Source: Amycolatopsis sp. NBC_01480 (GTDB lineage: Bacteria > Actinomycetota > Actinomycetes > Mycobacteriales > Pseudonocardiaceae). From it: DNA of 64,000 nt. The stretch is from the NCBI RefSeq assembly GCF_036227205.1, contig NZ_CP109442.1:124001-188000 (forward strand), written 5' to 3'. The first letter of the stretch is position 1. Every line of letters starts with the position of its first letter. This document shows positions 34,365 through 42,870 of this stretch, piece by piece. The position numbers were made by a program, and so were the translations under genes. The notes under the pieces are model-generated. The model saw only the letters and a program-made list of their open reading frames with translations, did not search any database and was not told the DNA's origin.

Positions 34365-35396
34365 ATGCCACTGCAGCCGCCTTACCGGACCATCCTCAAG
34401 CCGTACGGGCAGGCCCTCGTCCGGTACGCGGCCGAGCATCCGGAGGTGATCTGCCTCGGCGCCGACCTGACGCGGCAGACCGAGACCGATCTCTTCCGCG
34501 ACGACCCCCGGCTCGCGTCCCGCTTCTTCAACGGCGGCATGGCGGAGCAGAACCTGATGGGCGTCGCCGCCGGCCTGGCCCGCGAGGGGCGCACCGTTTT
34601 CGTCAACACCTTCGGCGTGTTCGCCACGCGGCGGCCGTTCGAGCAGGTCGCCATGCAGATCGCCTACGCGAACCTGAACGTGAAGCTCATCGGCCTGATG
34701 CCGGGCCTGTCGTCGCCGGGCGGGCCGAGCCACCAGGCCATCGACGACGTCGCGGTCATGCGCGCGCTGCCGAACTTCACCGTCGTCGACGTCGCCGATG
34801 CCACCGAGGTGACGCAGGCGGTCGCGGCCGTCGCCGAACGCCCCGGCCCGGTCTACTTCCGGCTCAAGCGCGGGGAAATCCCGGTCATCTTCGACGACGG
34901 CCATGTGCTCGACCTCGACCGCGCGAAGGTGATCGACCCCGATCCCGCGCGGGAGACCGCGGCCGCCGACTCCGTCATCTTCGCGTCCGGGATGCTCGTC
35001 GCCTCGGCCCTGCGCGCGGCGACCGCGCTGCGCGAGGCCGGGCTGGTGATCGACGTGGTCAACGTGACCACCATCAAACCGCTGGACGCGACCACCGTGC
35101 GCCGGCTGTCCGCCGAAGCCCGATCCGTGGTGACGGCCGAAAACCACACGATTTTCGGCGGTCTCGGCAGCGCGGTGGCCGAAGTCCTCGCCGAAGCGGG
35201 ATTCAGCCCGCCCCTGCGCCGGGTCGGCATCCAGGACCGGTTCGGGCAGGCCGCCAGCGCGCGGTTCCTGTTCGCCGAATACGGCCTCACCGCCCAGCAC
35301 ATCGTCGACGCGGTCTGGGACTTGGCCGGCCTGGGCGGCGAACGCCCGGCCGTCGCCGAGATCGAGACCGCCCCGGGTTCCTACTCACCCGTCTGA
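34365..35396 (+). CDS. Transketolase, C-terminal subunit
   Basis: 343 residues: pyrimidine-binding domain (FFNGGMAEQNLMGVAAGLA with the catalytic Glu, VFATRRPFEQVAMQIAYANL) and the C-terminal domain (NVTTIKPLDATTVRRL, ENHTIFGGLGSAVAEVL). It completes the split transketolase with the divergent N-subunit. The two halves are driven from mirror-image promoters. First of four plus-strand genes (gaps 11, 9 and 22 bp). Confidence 0.92.
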   Translation: MPLQPPYRTILKPYGQALVRYAAEHPEVICLGADLTRQTETDLFRDDPRLASRFFNGGMAEQNLMGVAAGLAREGRTVFVNTFGVFATRRPFEQVAMQIAYANLNVKLIGLMPGLSSPGGPSHQAIDDVAVMRALPNFTVVDVADATEVTQAVAAVAERPGPVYFRLKRGEIPVIFDDGHVLDLDRAKVIDPDPARETAAADSVIFASGMLVASALRAATALREAGLVIDVVNVTTIKPLDATTVRRLSAEARSVVTAENHTIFGGLGSAVAEVLAEAGFSPPLRRVGIQDRFGQAASARFLFAEYGLTAQHIVDAVWDLAGLGGERPAVAEIETAPGSYSPV

Positions 35397-35407
35397 AAGG
35401 GAGTTCC

Positions 35408-36733
35408 ATGTCCACCGTCAAGGCCCAGCCCTGGCAGCCGAGCGAGGCCGCCCGCGACACCACTCCGGTCGCCTCACCCGGCACCTTCATGTCCACCGAC
35501 TGGGAGAACCGGGTCAACTTCCCCCGGCTGCGCGAGCAGCGGCTCGCGCGCGCGATGGCCGAACTCGAGAACGGCGATCTCGGCGCGGTCCTGTTGTACG
35601 ACATGAACAACATCCGTTACGTCACCGGCACGCACATCGGCAACTGGGCCCGGGACAAGCTCTTCCGCGCCTGCCTGCTCGTGCGCGGGCACGCGCCGAT
35701 CCTGTGGGACATCGGCTCCGCCGCGCGCCTGCACCAGCAGTACCTCACCTGGCTGCCCGAGGAGAGCTGGCGGGCCGGCCTGTCCACCTGGCGCGGGGCG
35801 ATCGACACCGAGGTCGGCGTCGAGGCGGGTAATGCGCGCAAGATCGCCGATGTCCTGCGCGAGCACGGCCTCGCCGGTGAGCCGCTGGGCATCGACGTCG
35901 TCGAGATCCCGCAGCTGCGCGCGCTGGAAGCCGAGGGGCTGCACGTGGTCGACGCGCAGGGCCTGATGATGCGGGCCCGGCAGATCAAGACCGCGGACGA
36001 GATCGCCCTGCTCGACCAGGCCGCCGGCCTCGTCGACGCCGCCTACGAAAAGCTGTACCAGTTCCTTCAGGTGGGGGTGAAGGAGAACGAGACCGTCGCG
36101 CTGGTCAACAAGACGCTGTACGACCTCGGCAGCGAAGAGGTCGAGGCCGTCAACGCGATCTCGGGCGGACGCTGCAGCCCGCATCCGCACGTGTTCAGCG
36201 ACCGGATGATCCGGCCGGGCGACACCGCGTACTTCGACATCGTCCACTCGTTCCAGGGCTACCGCACCTGTTACTACCGGACGCTGAACGTCGGCAGTGC
36301 GACCACGGCCCAGCGCGATGCCTACCGCCGGGCGCGGGAAGCGATCGACGGGGCCATCGCGCAGGTACGGCCGGGCGCGTCGAGCGCGGACGTCGTGGCG
36401 TCGTTCCCCTCGGCGCAGGACATCGGTTTTTCCTCCGAGGAAGAGGCTTTCGGCCTGCAGTACGCGCACGGCGTCGGCTTGTCGGTGTGGGAGAAGCCGC
36501 TGATGAGCCGGTATCACTCGTTCGAGCACCCGATCGAGATCAAGGAGGGCATGGTCTTCGCGCTGGAGACCTACTGGCCCACCCCGGACGGCAGTTCGGC
36601 GGCCCGGATCGAGGAGGAGGTCGTGGTCGAGAAGGACGGCGCCCGCGTGATCACCCGCTTCCCGGCCGAGGAGCTGCTCGTCACCGGCGTGCGCTACTGG
36701 AACGGCATCGACCTGCCCGCCTCTGCCCGTTAG
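35408..36733 (+). CDS. M24-fold (pita-bread) hydrolase or lyase, non-peptidase type
   Basis: 441 residues from the ATG at 35408 (GGGAG upstream). The N-terminal domain (GAVLLYDMNNIRYVTG) resembles creatinase/DddP-type proteins. In the C-terminal pita-bread domain the ligands Asp 277, His 354, Glu 387 and Glu about 402 are visible. However, the second metal Asp is Cys 288 (GYRTCYYRT where SDxTRT is expected) and the catalytic VHE His is Trp 361. Peptidase activity is therefore unlikely; hydrolase or lyase action on a small metabolite, as in creatinase or DddP, fits better. Confidence 0.75.
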   Translation: MSTVKAQPWQPSEAARDTTPVASPGTFMSTDWENRVNFPRLREQRLARAMAELENGDLGAVLLYDMNNIRYVTGTHIGNWARDKLFRACLLVRGHAPILWDIGSAARLHQQYLTWLPEESWRAGLSTWRGAIDTEVGVEAGNARKIADVLREHGLAGEPLGIDVVEIPQLRALEAEGLHVVDAQGLMMRARQIKTADEIALLDQAAGLVDAAYEKLYQFLQVGVKENETVALVNKTLYDLGSEEVEAVNAISGGRCSPHPHVFSDRMIRPGDTAYFDIVHSFQGYRTCYYRTLNVGSATTAQRDAYRRAREAIDGAIAQVRPGASSADVVASFPSAQDIGFSSEEEAFGLQYAHGVGLSVWEKPLMSRYHSFEHPIEIKEGMVFALETYWPTPDGSSAARIEEEVVVEKDGARVITRFPAEELLVTGVRYWNGIDLPASAR

Positions 36734-36742
36734 GAGTCCGTC

Positions 36743-37627
36743 ATGCGGATCGGTTTCATCGGTCTCGGGAACATGGGCCGCCCCATGGCCGAGCGGCTGC
36801 TCGGGTCCGGCTGGGACCTGACCGTGTACAACCGGACCCCGGCCAAGGCCACCGCGCTGGTCGAGGCCGGCGCCCGCTTCGCGTCCACCATCGCGGAGCT
36901 GCGCGGCTGCGACGTCGTGCTCAGCATGGTCGGCACCGACGACGACCTGCGCGCGATCACCGTCGGCCCGGGCGGCCTGTTCGACACCCCGGGCACCGGC
37001 GTGCTGCTGGTCGACTGCTCCACCGTCGGCGCCGAGGTCACCGAGGAGGTGGCCTCGGCGGCGCGGTCGGCCGGCGGCGACCTGCTGGCCGCCCCGGTCG
37101 CCGGCGGCCCGGCGGTCATCCCGGACGGCGGCCTCGCGATCGTCTGCAGCGGCGCCCCGGCGGCGTACGAGCGGGCCGAGGCCGTGCTGAAGTCGTTGGC
37201 CCGCAAGGTTATCTACGCCGGAGAGGGCGCGACCAGCCGCCAGGTGAAGATCCTCCACAACCTGATCGTCGCGGTGATCGCGCACGCGGTCGCCGAGGTG
37301 AGCGTGCTCGGCGAAGCCATCGGGGTCGCCCGCGCCGACCTGCTGGAGTTCGTCGGGGCGGGCGCGATCGGCAGCCCGTTCATCCGGTACAAGGCCGAGC
37401 AGATGAAGTCGCTCGACTTCTCCGCGGCGTTCACCACGGCGCTGATGGCCAAGGATCTCGACCTGGGCCACGCCCTCGCCGCGGGCCGCGCCGATACGCC
37501 CCTGGTCGACCACACCCGGGCGACGCTGCACGACCTGCTCGCCGCCGGGTGGGGTGAGCAGGACATCGCCGCGCTGGTCGCGTACCTGGCCGGGCGCAAC
37601 GGGATCGACCTGCTGCCCCAGCCGTAG
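36743..37627 (+). CDS. Beta-hydroxyacid dehydrogenase (3-hydroxyisobutyrate dehydrogenase family)
   Basis: 294 residues. The N-terminal MRIGFIGLGNMGRPMAERLL binds NAD(P), then LVDCSTVGAEVTEE..A, the substrate motif DLLAAPVAGGPAV and the catalytic lysine in RQVKILHNLI. The family oxidises beta-hydroxyacids or reduces tartronate semialdehyde and similar compounds. It is third in the plus operon behind the M24-fold protein, so it may oxidise or reduce that enzyme's product. Confidence 0.9.
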   Translation: MRIGFIGLGNMGRPMAERLLGSGWDLTVYNRTPAKATALVEAGARFASTIAELRGCDVVLSMVGTDDDLRAITVGPGGLFDTPGTGVLLVDCSTVGAEVTEEVASAARSAGGDLLAAPVAGGPAVIPDGGLAIVCSGAPAAYERAEAVLKSLARKVIYAGEGATSRQVKILHNLIVAVIAHAVAEVSVLGEAIGVARADLLEFVGAGAIGSPFIRYKAEQMKSLDFSAAFTTALMAKDLDLGHALAAGRADTPLVDHTRATLHDLLAAGWGEQDIAALVAYLAGRNGIDLLPQP

Positions 37628-37649
37628 ACCGCCCGCCGGAGAACAAACG

Positions 37650-38570
37650 GTGCCCACCATGGAACTTCGCCAGCTCGGCTACTTCGTCGCTGTGGCCAAG
37701 GACAGCAGCTTCACCAAGGCGGCCCAGCGGCTGCACCTGAGCCAGTCGGCGCTGTCGATCGCGATCCGCGCGCTGGAACGGGATCTCGGCGCGCGCCTGT
37801 TCGACCGCACCCGGCGCGAAGTGGCGCTCAGCGATGCCGGCCGGGCGCTGCTGCCCGAGGCGCTTCGCGTGCTGGCCGCCGCCGACGCGGCCAGAGCCGC
37901 GGTCGGCGATGTCGGCCACGGCCTTCGCGGCACTGTGCGGATCGGGTTGATGCAGGCGTCGCCACTGGTCGACATGGCCCGGATCCTGCACAGCTACCAC
38001 CGGGAACGGCCGCTGGTGAAGATCCTCCCGCGCCCGGCCGAGGGAGGATCCGTCGCACTGGCGGACGCGCTGCGCGCCGGCGATCTCGACGTCGCCGTCG
38101 CCTCCCTGCCGGGCGGCCCGCACCCCGGTCTCCACCTCGTCCCGCTGGCCGCCGAGCCGATCCGGCTGATCACGCCGCCCGGGCACCCCCTCGCCGCCCG
38201 CCGCAGCGTATCGGTGCCGGAGCTGGCAGAGGAGGATTTCGTCGAGTTCCCGGCCGGATTCGGCACCCGGTCCGCAGTGGACACCACGTTCGCCGAAGCC
38301 GGGCTCGAGCGGGGGATCTGCATCGAGGTCTCGGACCTGGCCACCCTCGCCGAACTGGTCCGGGCCGGTCTGGGCGTGGCCGCGCTGCCCCTTTCCCTGC
38401 TGCCGAACCGCGGCCGGCTCGCGGTCGTGGACATCGAGCCGGCGCCGATCTTCGAAGTCGCGCTCGCCCTGCCCGCGGACCGGCGCCCGAAGGCGGCGAC
38501 CCAGGCCTTCGTCGATCTGGTCGGCGCCATGCACCCGGCCGGGCAAGCGGTGGTCCGGCCCGGACGGTGA
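37650..38570 (+). CDS. LysR-family transcriptional regulator
   Basis: 306 residues from a GTG at 37650, 8 bp after GGAG (ATG at 37659 is the alternative). The N-terminal HTH is DSSFTKAAQRLHLSQSALSIAIRALERDLGARLFDR, followed by a periplasmic-binding-like effector domain. It is the last gene of the transketolase C operon, so it would be made only when the operon is on, a feed-forward arrangement. The target is unknown. Confidence 0.88.
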   Translation: MPTMELRQLGYFVAVAKDSSFTKAAQRLHLSQSALSIAIRALERDLGARLFDRTRREVALSDAGRALLPEALRVLAAADAARAAVGDVGHGLRGTVRIGLMQASPLVDMARILHSYHRERPLVKILPRPAEGGSVALADALRAGDLDVAVASLPGGPHPGLHLVPLAAEPIRLITPPGHPLAARRSVSVPELAEEDFVEFPAGFGTRSAVDTTFAEAGLERGICIEVSDLATLAELVRAGLGVAALPLSLLPNRGRLAVVDIEPAPIFEVALALPADRRPKAATQAFVDLVGAMHPAGQAVVRPGR

Positions 38571-38587
38571 CCCCCGGGCCCGGACCA
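38551..38587. terminator. GC hairpin between convergent LysR and aldehyde dehydrogenase genes
   Basis: TGGTCCGG (38551-38558) pairs with CCGGACCA (38580-38587), with further partial pairing inside. It overlaps the LysR 3' end. No T-run. Confidence 0.5.
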
Positions 38588-38593
38588 CCGCCG

Positions 38594-40063
38594 TCACCGC
38601 TCGACCGAACCCGGCCGCAGCGCGATGTGCTTGTACTCGGTGAAATCCTCCAGCGACGCCAGCCCGTTCAACCGGCCCTGGCCGCTTTCCTTGTAGCCGC
38701 CTTCCTCGAACTCGTCGAAGGTGACGCCCCAGTGGTTGACCCACACCGTGCCGGCCTCCAGCTCCCTAGCCACGCGTAACGGCTGGTCCACGTCCCGGGT
38801 CCAGACGCTCGCCGCGAGGCCGTACTTGCTGTCGTTGGCGAGCGCGATGGCCTCGGCCTCGGTGTCGAAGGCCTGCATGGTCAGCACCGGCCCGAACACC
38901 TCCTCCTGGACGACGGCCGCCGCGGGGTCGTCCACCTCCAGCAGCGTGGGCCGGTAGAACGCGCCCGCGGCGAGCGCCCCTTCGGTGATCGGGCCGCCCC
39001 GCACCACCGCGCGGGCGCCGGCCGCGATCGCGGCCTCGACCATCGCGTCGACCCGGGCCACGTTCGGCTTGTCGATCATCGGGCCCATGTCGCTGGCCGG
39101 GTCCGCGGCCGGGCCCGGGCGCACGGCCGAGAGCCGCTTGCCCAGCCCGGCCCGGACCTCATCCGCGACGGAGCGGTGCACCAGCAACCGCGTGCCGGCC
39201 ATGCAGAACTGGCCCGCGAACGTGGTCAGCGCCTTCTCCAGCACGGGCAGCGCGCCGGTCAGGTCCGCCGACTCGAAGACGATCATCGGCGTCTTCCCGC
39301 CGAGTTCGAGCCCGAACCGCTTCAGGTGCGCCGCGCCCGCCGCGGAGATGGCCTTGCCGGTGGCCGTGCTGCCGGTGAAGCTGATCGCCGGCACGTCGGG
39401 CGACTCGATCAGCGCCGAGGCCGCGTCGCGGTCGCTCGTGAACATGTTGAGCACGCCCGGCGGCAGCCCCTCGGTCTGGGCGAGCACCTCGATGAACAGC
39501 CGGTTGACCTGCGCGGTCTGCTCGGGCAGCTTCACCACCGCGGTGCACCCGGCGGCCAGCGCCGGCGCCAGCGACCGGACGGTGAGGACCACCGGCGAGT
39601 TCCACGGCGTGATCACGCCCGCGACGCCGAGCGGCTCGCGCAGCACCACGGAGAGGCTGCCCGGCCGTACCTCCGCGGCCCGCCCGAAGTCGCTGAGCGC
39701 CAAGGCCGCGTTGAACCGCAGCTTGCCCGGCACCAGGTCGATCTCGAGCGCGGCCTCCGCCTTGACCTTCCCGTTGTCCAGTGACAGCAAGGAGATCAGC
39801 TCGTCGCGGCGTTCTTCGATCCGGTCGGCCATGGCGCTCAAGACCCTGGCGCGCAGCCGGCGGTCGGTCCGCCAGGCGGTGGTCCGGAACGCGTGTTTCG
39901 CCGCGGCGATGGCCCGTTCCACGTCCGCCCGGCTCGCCCGCGCGAACGTGCCGATCGGCTCGCCTGTCGCGGGATCGACGCTCTCGTCGTGGTCCGGCGA
40001 ATCCGTCCAGCGCCCGTCGATCCAGTTCAGGGCGGCCGGACGGCCGCCGTTGGTAGCAGACAA
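38594..40063 (-). CDS. Aldehyde dehydrogenase (betaine-aldehyde type)
   Basis: 489 residues. NAD binding through TPWNSPVVLTV, the Glu in LELGGKTPMIV and the catalytic cysteine in TFAGQFCMAGTR are intact; EEVFGPVLTMQAF is typical. It belongs to the broad group that oxidises betaine aldehyde, phenylacetaldehyde or aminoaldehydes. Last gene of the minus group beginning with the zinc alcohol dehydrogenase at 43983, but a palindromic repeat separates it from the rest. Confidence 0.9.
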   Translation of the reverse strand: MSATNGGRPAALNWIDGRWTDSPDHDESVDPATGEPIGTFARASRADVERAIAAAKHAFRTTAWRTDRRLRARVLSAMADRIEERRDELISLLSLDNGKVKAEAALEIDLVPGKLRFNAALALSDFGRAAEVRPGSLSVVLREPLGVAGVITPWNSPVVLTVRSLAPALAAGCTAVVKLPEQTAQVNRLFIEVLAQTEGLPPGVLNMFTSDRDAASALIESPDVPAISFTGSTATGKAISAAGAAHLKRFGLELGGKTPMIVFESADLTGALPVLEKALTTFAGQFCMAGTRLLVHRSVADEVRAGLGKRLSAVRPGPAADPASDMGPMIDKPNVARVDAMVEAAIAAGARAVVRGGPITEGALAAGAFYRPTLLEVDDPAAAVVQEEVFGPVLTMQAFDTEAEAIALANDSKYGLAASVWTRDVDQPLRVARELEAGTVWVNHWGVTFDEFEEGGYKESGQGRLNGLASLEDFTEYKHIALRPGSVER

Positions 40064-40094
40064 TTTCGTGTTTCTCCGTTCGTCGGCCCCAAGA

Positions 40095-40140
40095 CTCGTG
40101 AGTGTTCAGGACGGTTAGAACCGGCATAAACACTCACGAG
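40095..40140. repeat. Palindromic element, copy 3
   Basis: Right arm 40119-40140 is identical to those of copies 1 and 2; left arm 40095-40116 is diverged in the middle (TTCAGGA). Loop AG. It lies between the quinone oxidoreductase stop and the aldehyde dehydrogenase start on the same strand, so it could separate their expression. Confidence 0.8.
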
Positions 40141-40143
40141 CCT

Positions 40144-41115
40144 TTACCAGGGCAGGAGTACGACCTTGGCGCCCGCGGCGCCGGCCAGGACGGCTTGGTA
40201 CGCAGTCCTGGCTTCCTCGAGCGGGTAGGTGGTGACGCGTGGCGCGCGCAAGGCGCCCGATTCGAATCCCCGTCGCAGGACGTCGAGGATTTCGGCGGCC
40301 CCGGCCAGCGTGAGGTCGAGGGTGTTGACGCCGAAGACGGTGCGCTCGTTGCGGTAGAGCTCCAGCACGTTCAGCTCCGCCACCGGATTGCCGAGGCTGG
40401 CGATGACCGCCGACCGGCCGCCGTGGCCGAGTGTGTCGAGCACCGGGCCGAAGAGCGCTCCGCCGACGGTGTCCAGCGCGACGTCCACTCCCGCGCCGTC
40501 GGTCGCGACCCGCACGGTGGTCACGAGATCGACCTTGGAGCTGTCGATCGCCAGGTCGACCGCGAGGTCTTCGGCCAGCCGGAGGTCGGCGCCGATCACC
40601 CGGGCCCCGCGCCAGTGCGCGATGTCGGCCGCCGCGCGGCCCACCGCCCCCGAAGCCCCGGTGACCAGCACGGTCTCACCGGCCTGGACGTCCGCCCGCC
40701 GGGCCAGGCCCAGGAACGCGGCCGAGTGGCTCACCCCGACCGCCGCCGCCTCGGCGAACGACAGGTTCTCCGGCTTGCGCCGCACCGTGTCCGCGGGCAC
40801 GACGAGGTACTCGGCCTGGGTGCCCGGCCGGCTGACGCCCAGCCCGCCGCTGGTGCCCCAGACTTCCAGGCCGCGCACCGATTCCGGGCCGTCCACGACG
40901 ATCCCGGCGTAGTCGCGGCCCGCGGTCCTCGGCGGCTCGGCCGCCGGGCCGTTCGCCACCCGCACCTTCCCGGCCAGGTTCGCGACGTCGACCGGGTTCA
41001 CCGCCGCCGCCCGCACCTGCACCAGGGCCTCACCGGCGCCCGCTGCCGGACGCGGGACCTGTTCGACCACGAGGTCGTCCGGCGCCCCGTACTTGACGAT
41101 CCGGGCCGCCCGCAT
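40144..41115 (-). CDS. NADP-dependent oxidoreductase (zinc-free MDR)
   Basis: 323 residues from the ATG at 41115 (GGGAGGG upstream). MRAARIVKYGAPDDLVVEQV and TGASGAVGRAAADIAHWRGAR identify the quinone-oxidoreductase branch; no zinc ligands are seen. Gap of 20 bp from the SnoaL-like gene, so same operon. Confidence 0.87.
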   Translation of the reverse strand: MRAARIVKYGAPDDLVVEQVPRPAAGAGEALVQVRAAAVNPVDVANLAGKVRVANGPAAEPPRTAGRDYAGIVVDGPESVRGLEVWGTSGGLGVSRPGTQAEYLVVPADTVRRKPENLSFAEAAAVGVSHSAAFLGLARRADVQAGETVLVTGASGAVGRAAADIAHWRGARVIGADLRLAEDLAVDLAIDSSKVDLVTTVRVATDGAGVDVALDTVGGALFGPVLDTLGHGGRSAVIASLGNPVAELNVLELYRNERTVFGVNTLDLTLAGAAEILDVLRRGFESGALRAPRVTTYPLEEARTAYQAVLAGAAGAKVVLLPW

Positions 41116-41135
41116 CGGCGGGCCGCCCTCCCAGT

Positions 41136-41747
41136 TCAGGACCACTCCTTCAGCCCCTCACTCGCCTTGCCGGACAGCCAGTCCCGGCCGAGCGCGTACA
41201 GCGCGTCCGTGCGCGGACCGGTGGTGCCGGGCATGTCCTTCTTCACCCGGTAGCCGATCCGGGTCTGCAGGTAGGCCAGGTGCCGGTAGCCCGGAGGGAA
41301 CTCGGCCAGCAGCCCGGGGTCGAGCCGGACGACGGCGCCGGGCTCGACCGGGTCGATCCGGTCCCGCTCGTAGATCGGCTGGCGCAGCACCAGGCTCCAG
41401 TTGCCGTCCCGCTTCACCAGGAAGTCGAAGAACCGGCCGGTGCACACGACGTCGCTGACCACACCGTCCACTTCGGCCCGTTGCGCGATGGTCATCTTGG
41501 TCGACGCGGTCGCCCGGCCGCCGGCCACCTCGACGGTCGAGCCGCCATGGGAGTGCAGGATGCTCACCCCCTTTTCCCAGCCCTGCCGGGAAACCTCGAT
41601 GAACTCGTCGCCGGTGCCCTGGAACCAGGTGGCCATCACCCGGCCCGCCGGGTGCCAGACGGTGCGGAACCGCTCCCAGTCCCCCGCGTCGCGCCACAGG
41701 ATCCAGTTGTCGACGAGCGTGCGGATCTGTTCCCGATCCGATGTCAT
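41136..41747 (-). CDS. SnoaL/NTF2-like protein
   Basis: 203 residues from the ATG at 41747 (GAGGAGA upstream). Cone-shaped alpha+beta barrel pattern: IRTLVDNWILWRDAGDWERF, ATWFQGTGDEFIEVSRQGW, and a hydrophobic pocket end. Members act as ring hydroxylases, cyclases, isomerases or binding proteins; the function here is unknown. It has a longer C-terminus than most. Confidence 0.75.
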   Translation of the reverse strand: MTSDREQIRTLVDNWILWRDAGDWERFRTVWHPAGRVMATWFQGTGDEFIEVSRQGWEKGVSILHSHGGSTVEVAGGRATASTKMTIAQRAEVDGVVSDVVCTGRFFDFLVKRDGNWSLVLRQPIYERDRIDPVEPGAVVRLDPGLLAEFPPGYRHLAYLQTRIGYRVKKDMPGTTGPRTDALYALGRDWLSGKASEGLKEWS

Positions 41748-41764
41748 GAGCCGTCTCCTCGCGA

Positions 41765-42835
41765 TCAGATGAAGAACTTGTCCGACGAAGGCGTGCCGTC
41801 CCGCAGGAGGTAGCCGTTGTGCGTGCGCTCCAGCCGGGTCTTCTCCAGGATCGAGAAGGCGTTGTGCTTGGTCAGCACGTCCGCGCCGTTCAGCCGCTCT
41901 TCCCAGCGCAGGCCGTTGGACGTCTTGCGGTCCAGCGTCTTCTTGGTCACGTAGTTGACCAGCGCCGCGAAGTAGTTCTCCTCCACCGCGCGGAACGCGG
42001 CCCGGTACGGCCCGTCCATGCCCGCGTGGAAGTACTCCATCGGGATGGTTTCCAGTGCCTCGCGGGAGAACCGGACGAGGTCGTCGAGGTACTCGATGCC
42101 TTCTTCGACGTCCTCGCGGTTGCCGATCCGCGACACGTGCCCGGAGACGACGGTGTCGAAGTCGTACTCCAGGATCTGGTGGTGCGCCTGCTCCCAGGCC
42201 GCGAGGTTCTCCGAGGAGTCGCAGTCGCGGAAGGTCACCCACGCCGGGCTGGCGATGTCGATGGCCGCCAGCACCTTCTGCTTCGGCAGGTAGGTGAAGA
42301 TGTTGCCCTCGGTGTGGTTCTGGCCCTTGTAGGACAGCTCGACCTTGACCCCGTTGACGTCCAGGGTGGCGTCGGTGGCGAAGGTCTCGGTCGGCAGCGG
42401 CCGGTACGCGTCCGGGAACCGGGCCAGCAGGTCGCGAGTGCGCTCGTGCGCGACGATCTTGATGTCCGGCCCGAAGATGGTGGCCGCGCCGATGTGGTCG
42501 GCGTGCCAGTGGCTGTAGATCAGGTGCGTGACCGGCTCGTCGGTGACGTCCTCGATCGCCGACAGCAGCCGCTCGCCGATCGCCGGCGGCGCGTCCAGCA
42601 CGATCACGCCGCGGCCGGTGACCACGAACATGCAGTCGTACCAGCCGACCGACACCCAGTACACGCCGTCGCGGATCTCCTCGACGTGGTAGCCCTTCGC
42701 CAGCCGGTCGGGCAGGAACAGGCTCCCGTGGGACTCCTCCGGCGGCGGCGCGAAATCGGTCAGCTTGATGAAGGGAGCCCCCTTCGGGCCGAGGTCGTCC
42801 ACCAGCCATTCCGGCTTGCGGTCGGGGTTGTTCAT
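41765..42835 (-). CDS. Metallo-beta-lactamase-fold hydrolase
   Basis: 356 residues from the ATG at 42835 (AGGAGGAA upstream). HxHxDH in YSHWHADHIGA, then the fold's later metal residues in GQNHTEGNIF and VVSGHVSRIG. It is longer than simple thiolesterases, with a C-terminal helical part (NYFAALVNYVTKKTL). The substrate is unknown; relatives act on esters, lactones or thioesters. Between the zinc alcohol dehydrogenase and the SnoaL-like gene. Confidence 0.87.
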   Translation of the reverse strand: MNNPDRKPEWLVDDLGPKGAPFIKLTDFAPPPEESHGSLFLPDRLAKGYHVEEIRDGVYWVSVGWYDCMFVVTGRGVIVLDAPPAIGERLLSAIEDVTDEPVTHLIYSHWHADHIGAATIFGPDIKIVAHERTRDLLARFPDAYRPLPTETFATDATLDVNGVKVELSYKGQNHTEGNIFTYLPKQKVLAAIDIASPAWVTFRDCDSSENLAAWEQAHHQILEYDFDTVVSGHVSRIGNREDVEEGIEYLDDLVRFSREALETIPMEYFHAGMDGPYRAAFRAVEENYFAALVNYVTKKTLDRKTSNGLRWEERLNGADVLTKHNAFSILEKTRLERTHNGYLLRDGTPSSDKFFI

Positions 42836-42870
42836 CGTTTCCTCCTGATGGTTGTTCCGGTGTCGGATCG

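Noticed and set aside
35474..37660. 728-residue minus-strand open frame
   Set aside because: Antisense to the M24-fold and beta-hydroxyacid dehydrogenase genes, both with intact motifs; the frame is open only because of high GC.
3341..40140. The palindromes as attachment sites or transposon ends
   Set aside because: No recombinase or transposase between or near the copies, no target duplications, and the intervening genes look like ordinary chromosome.
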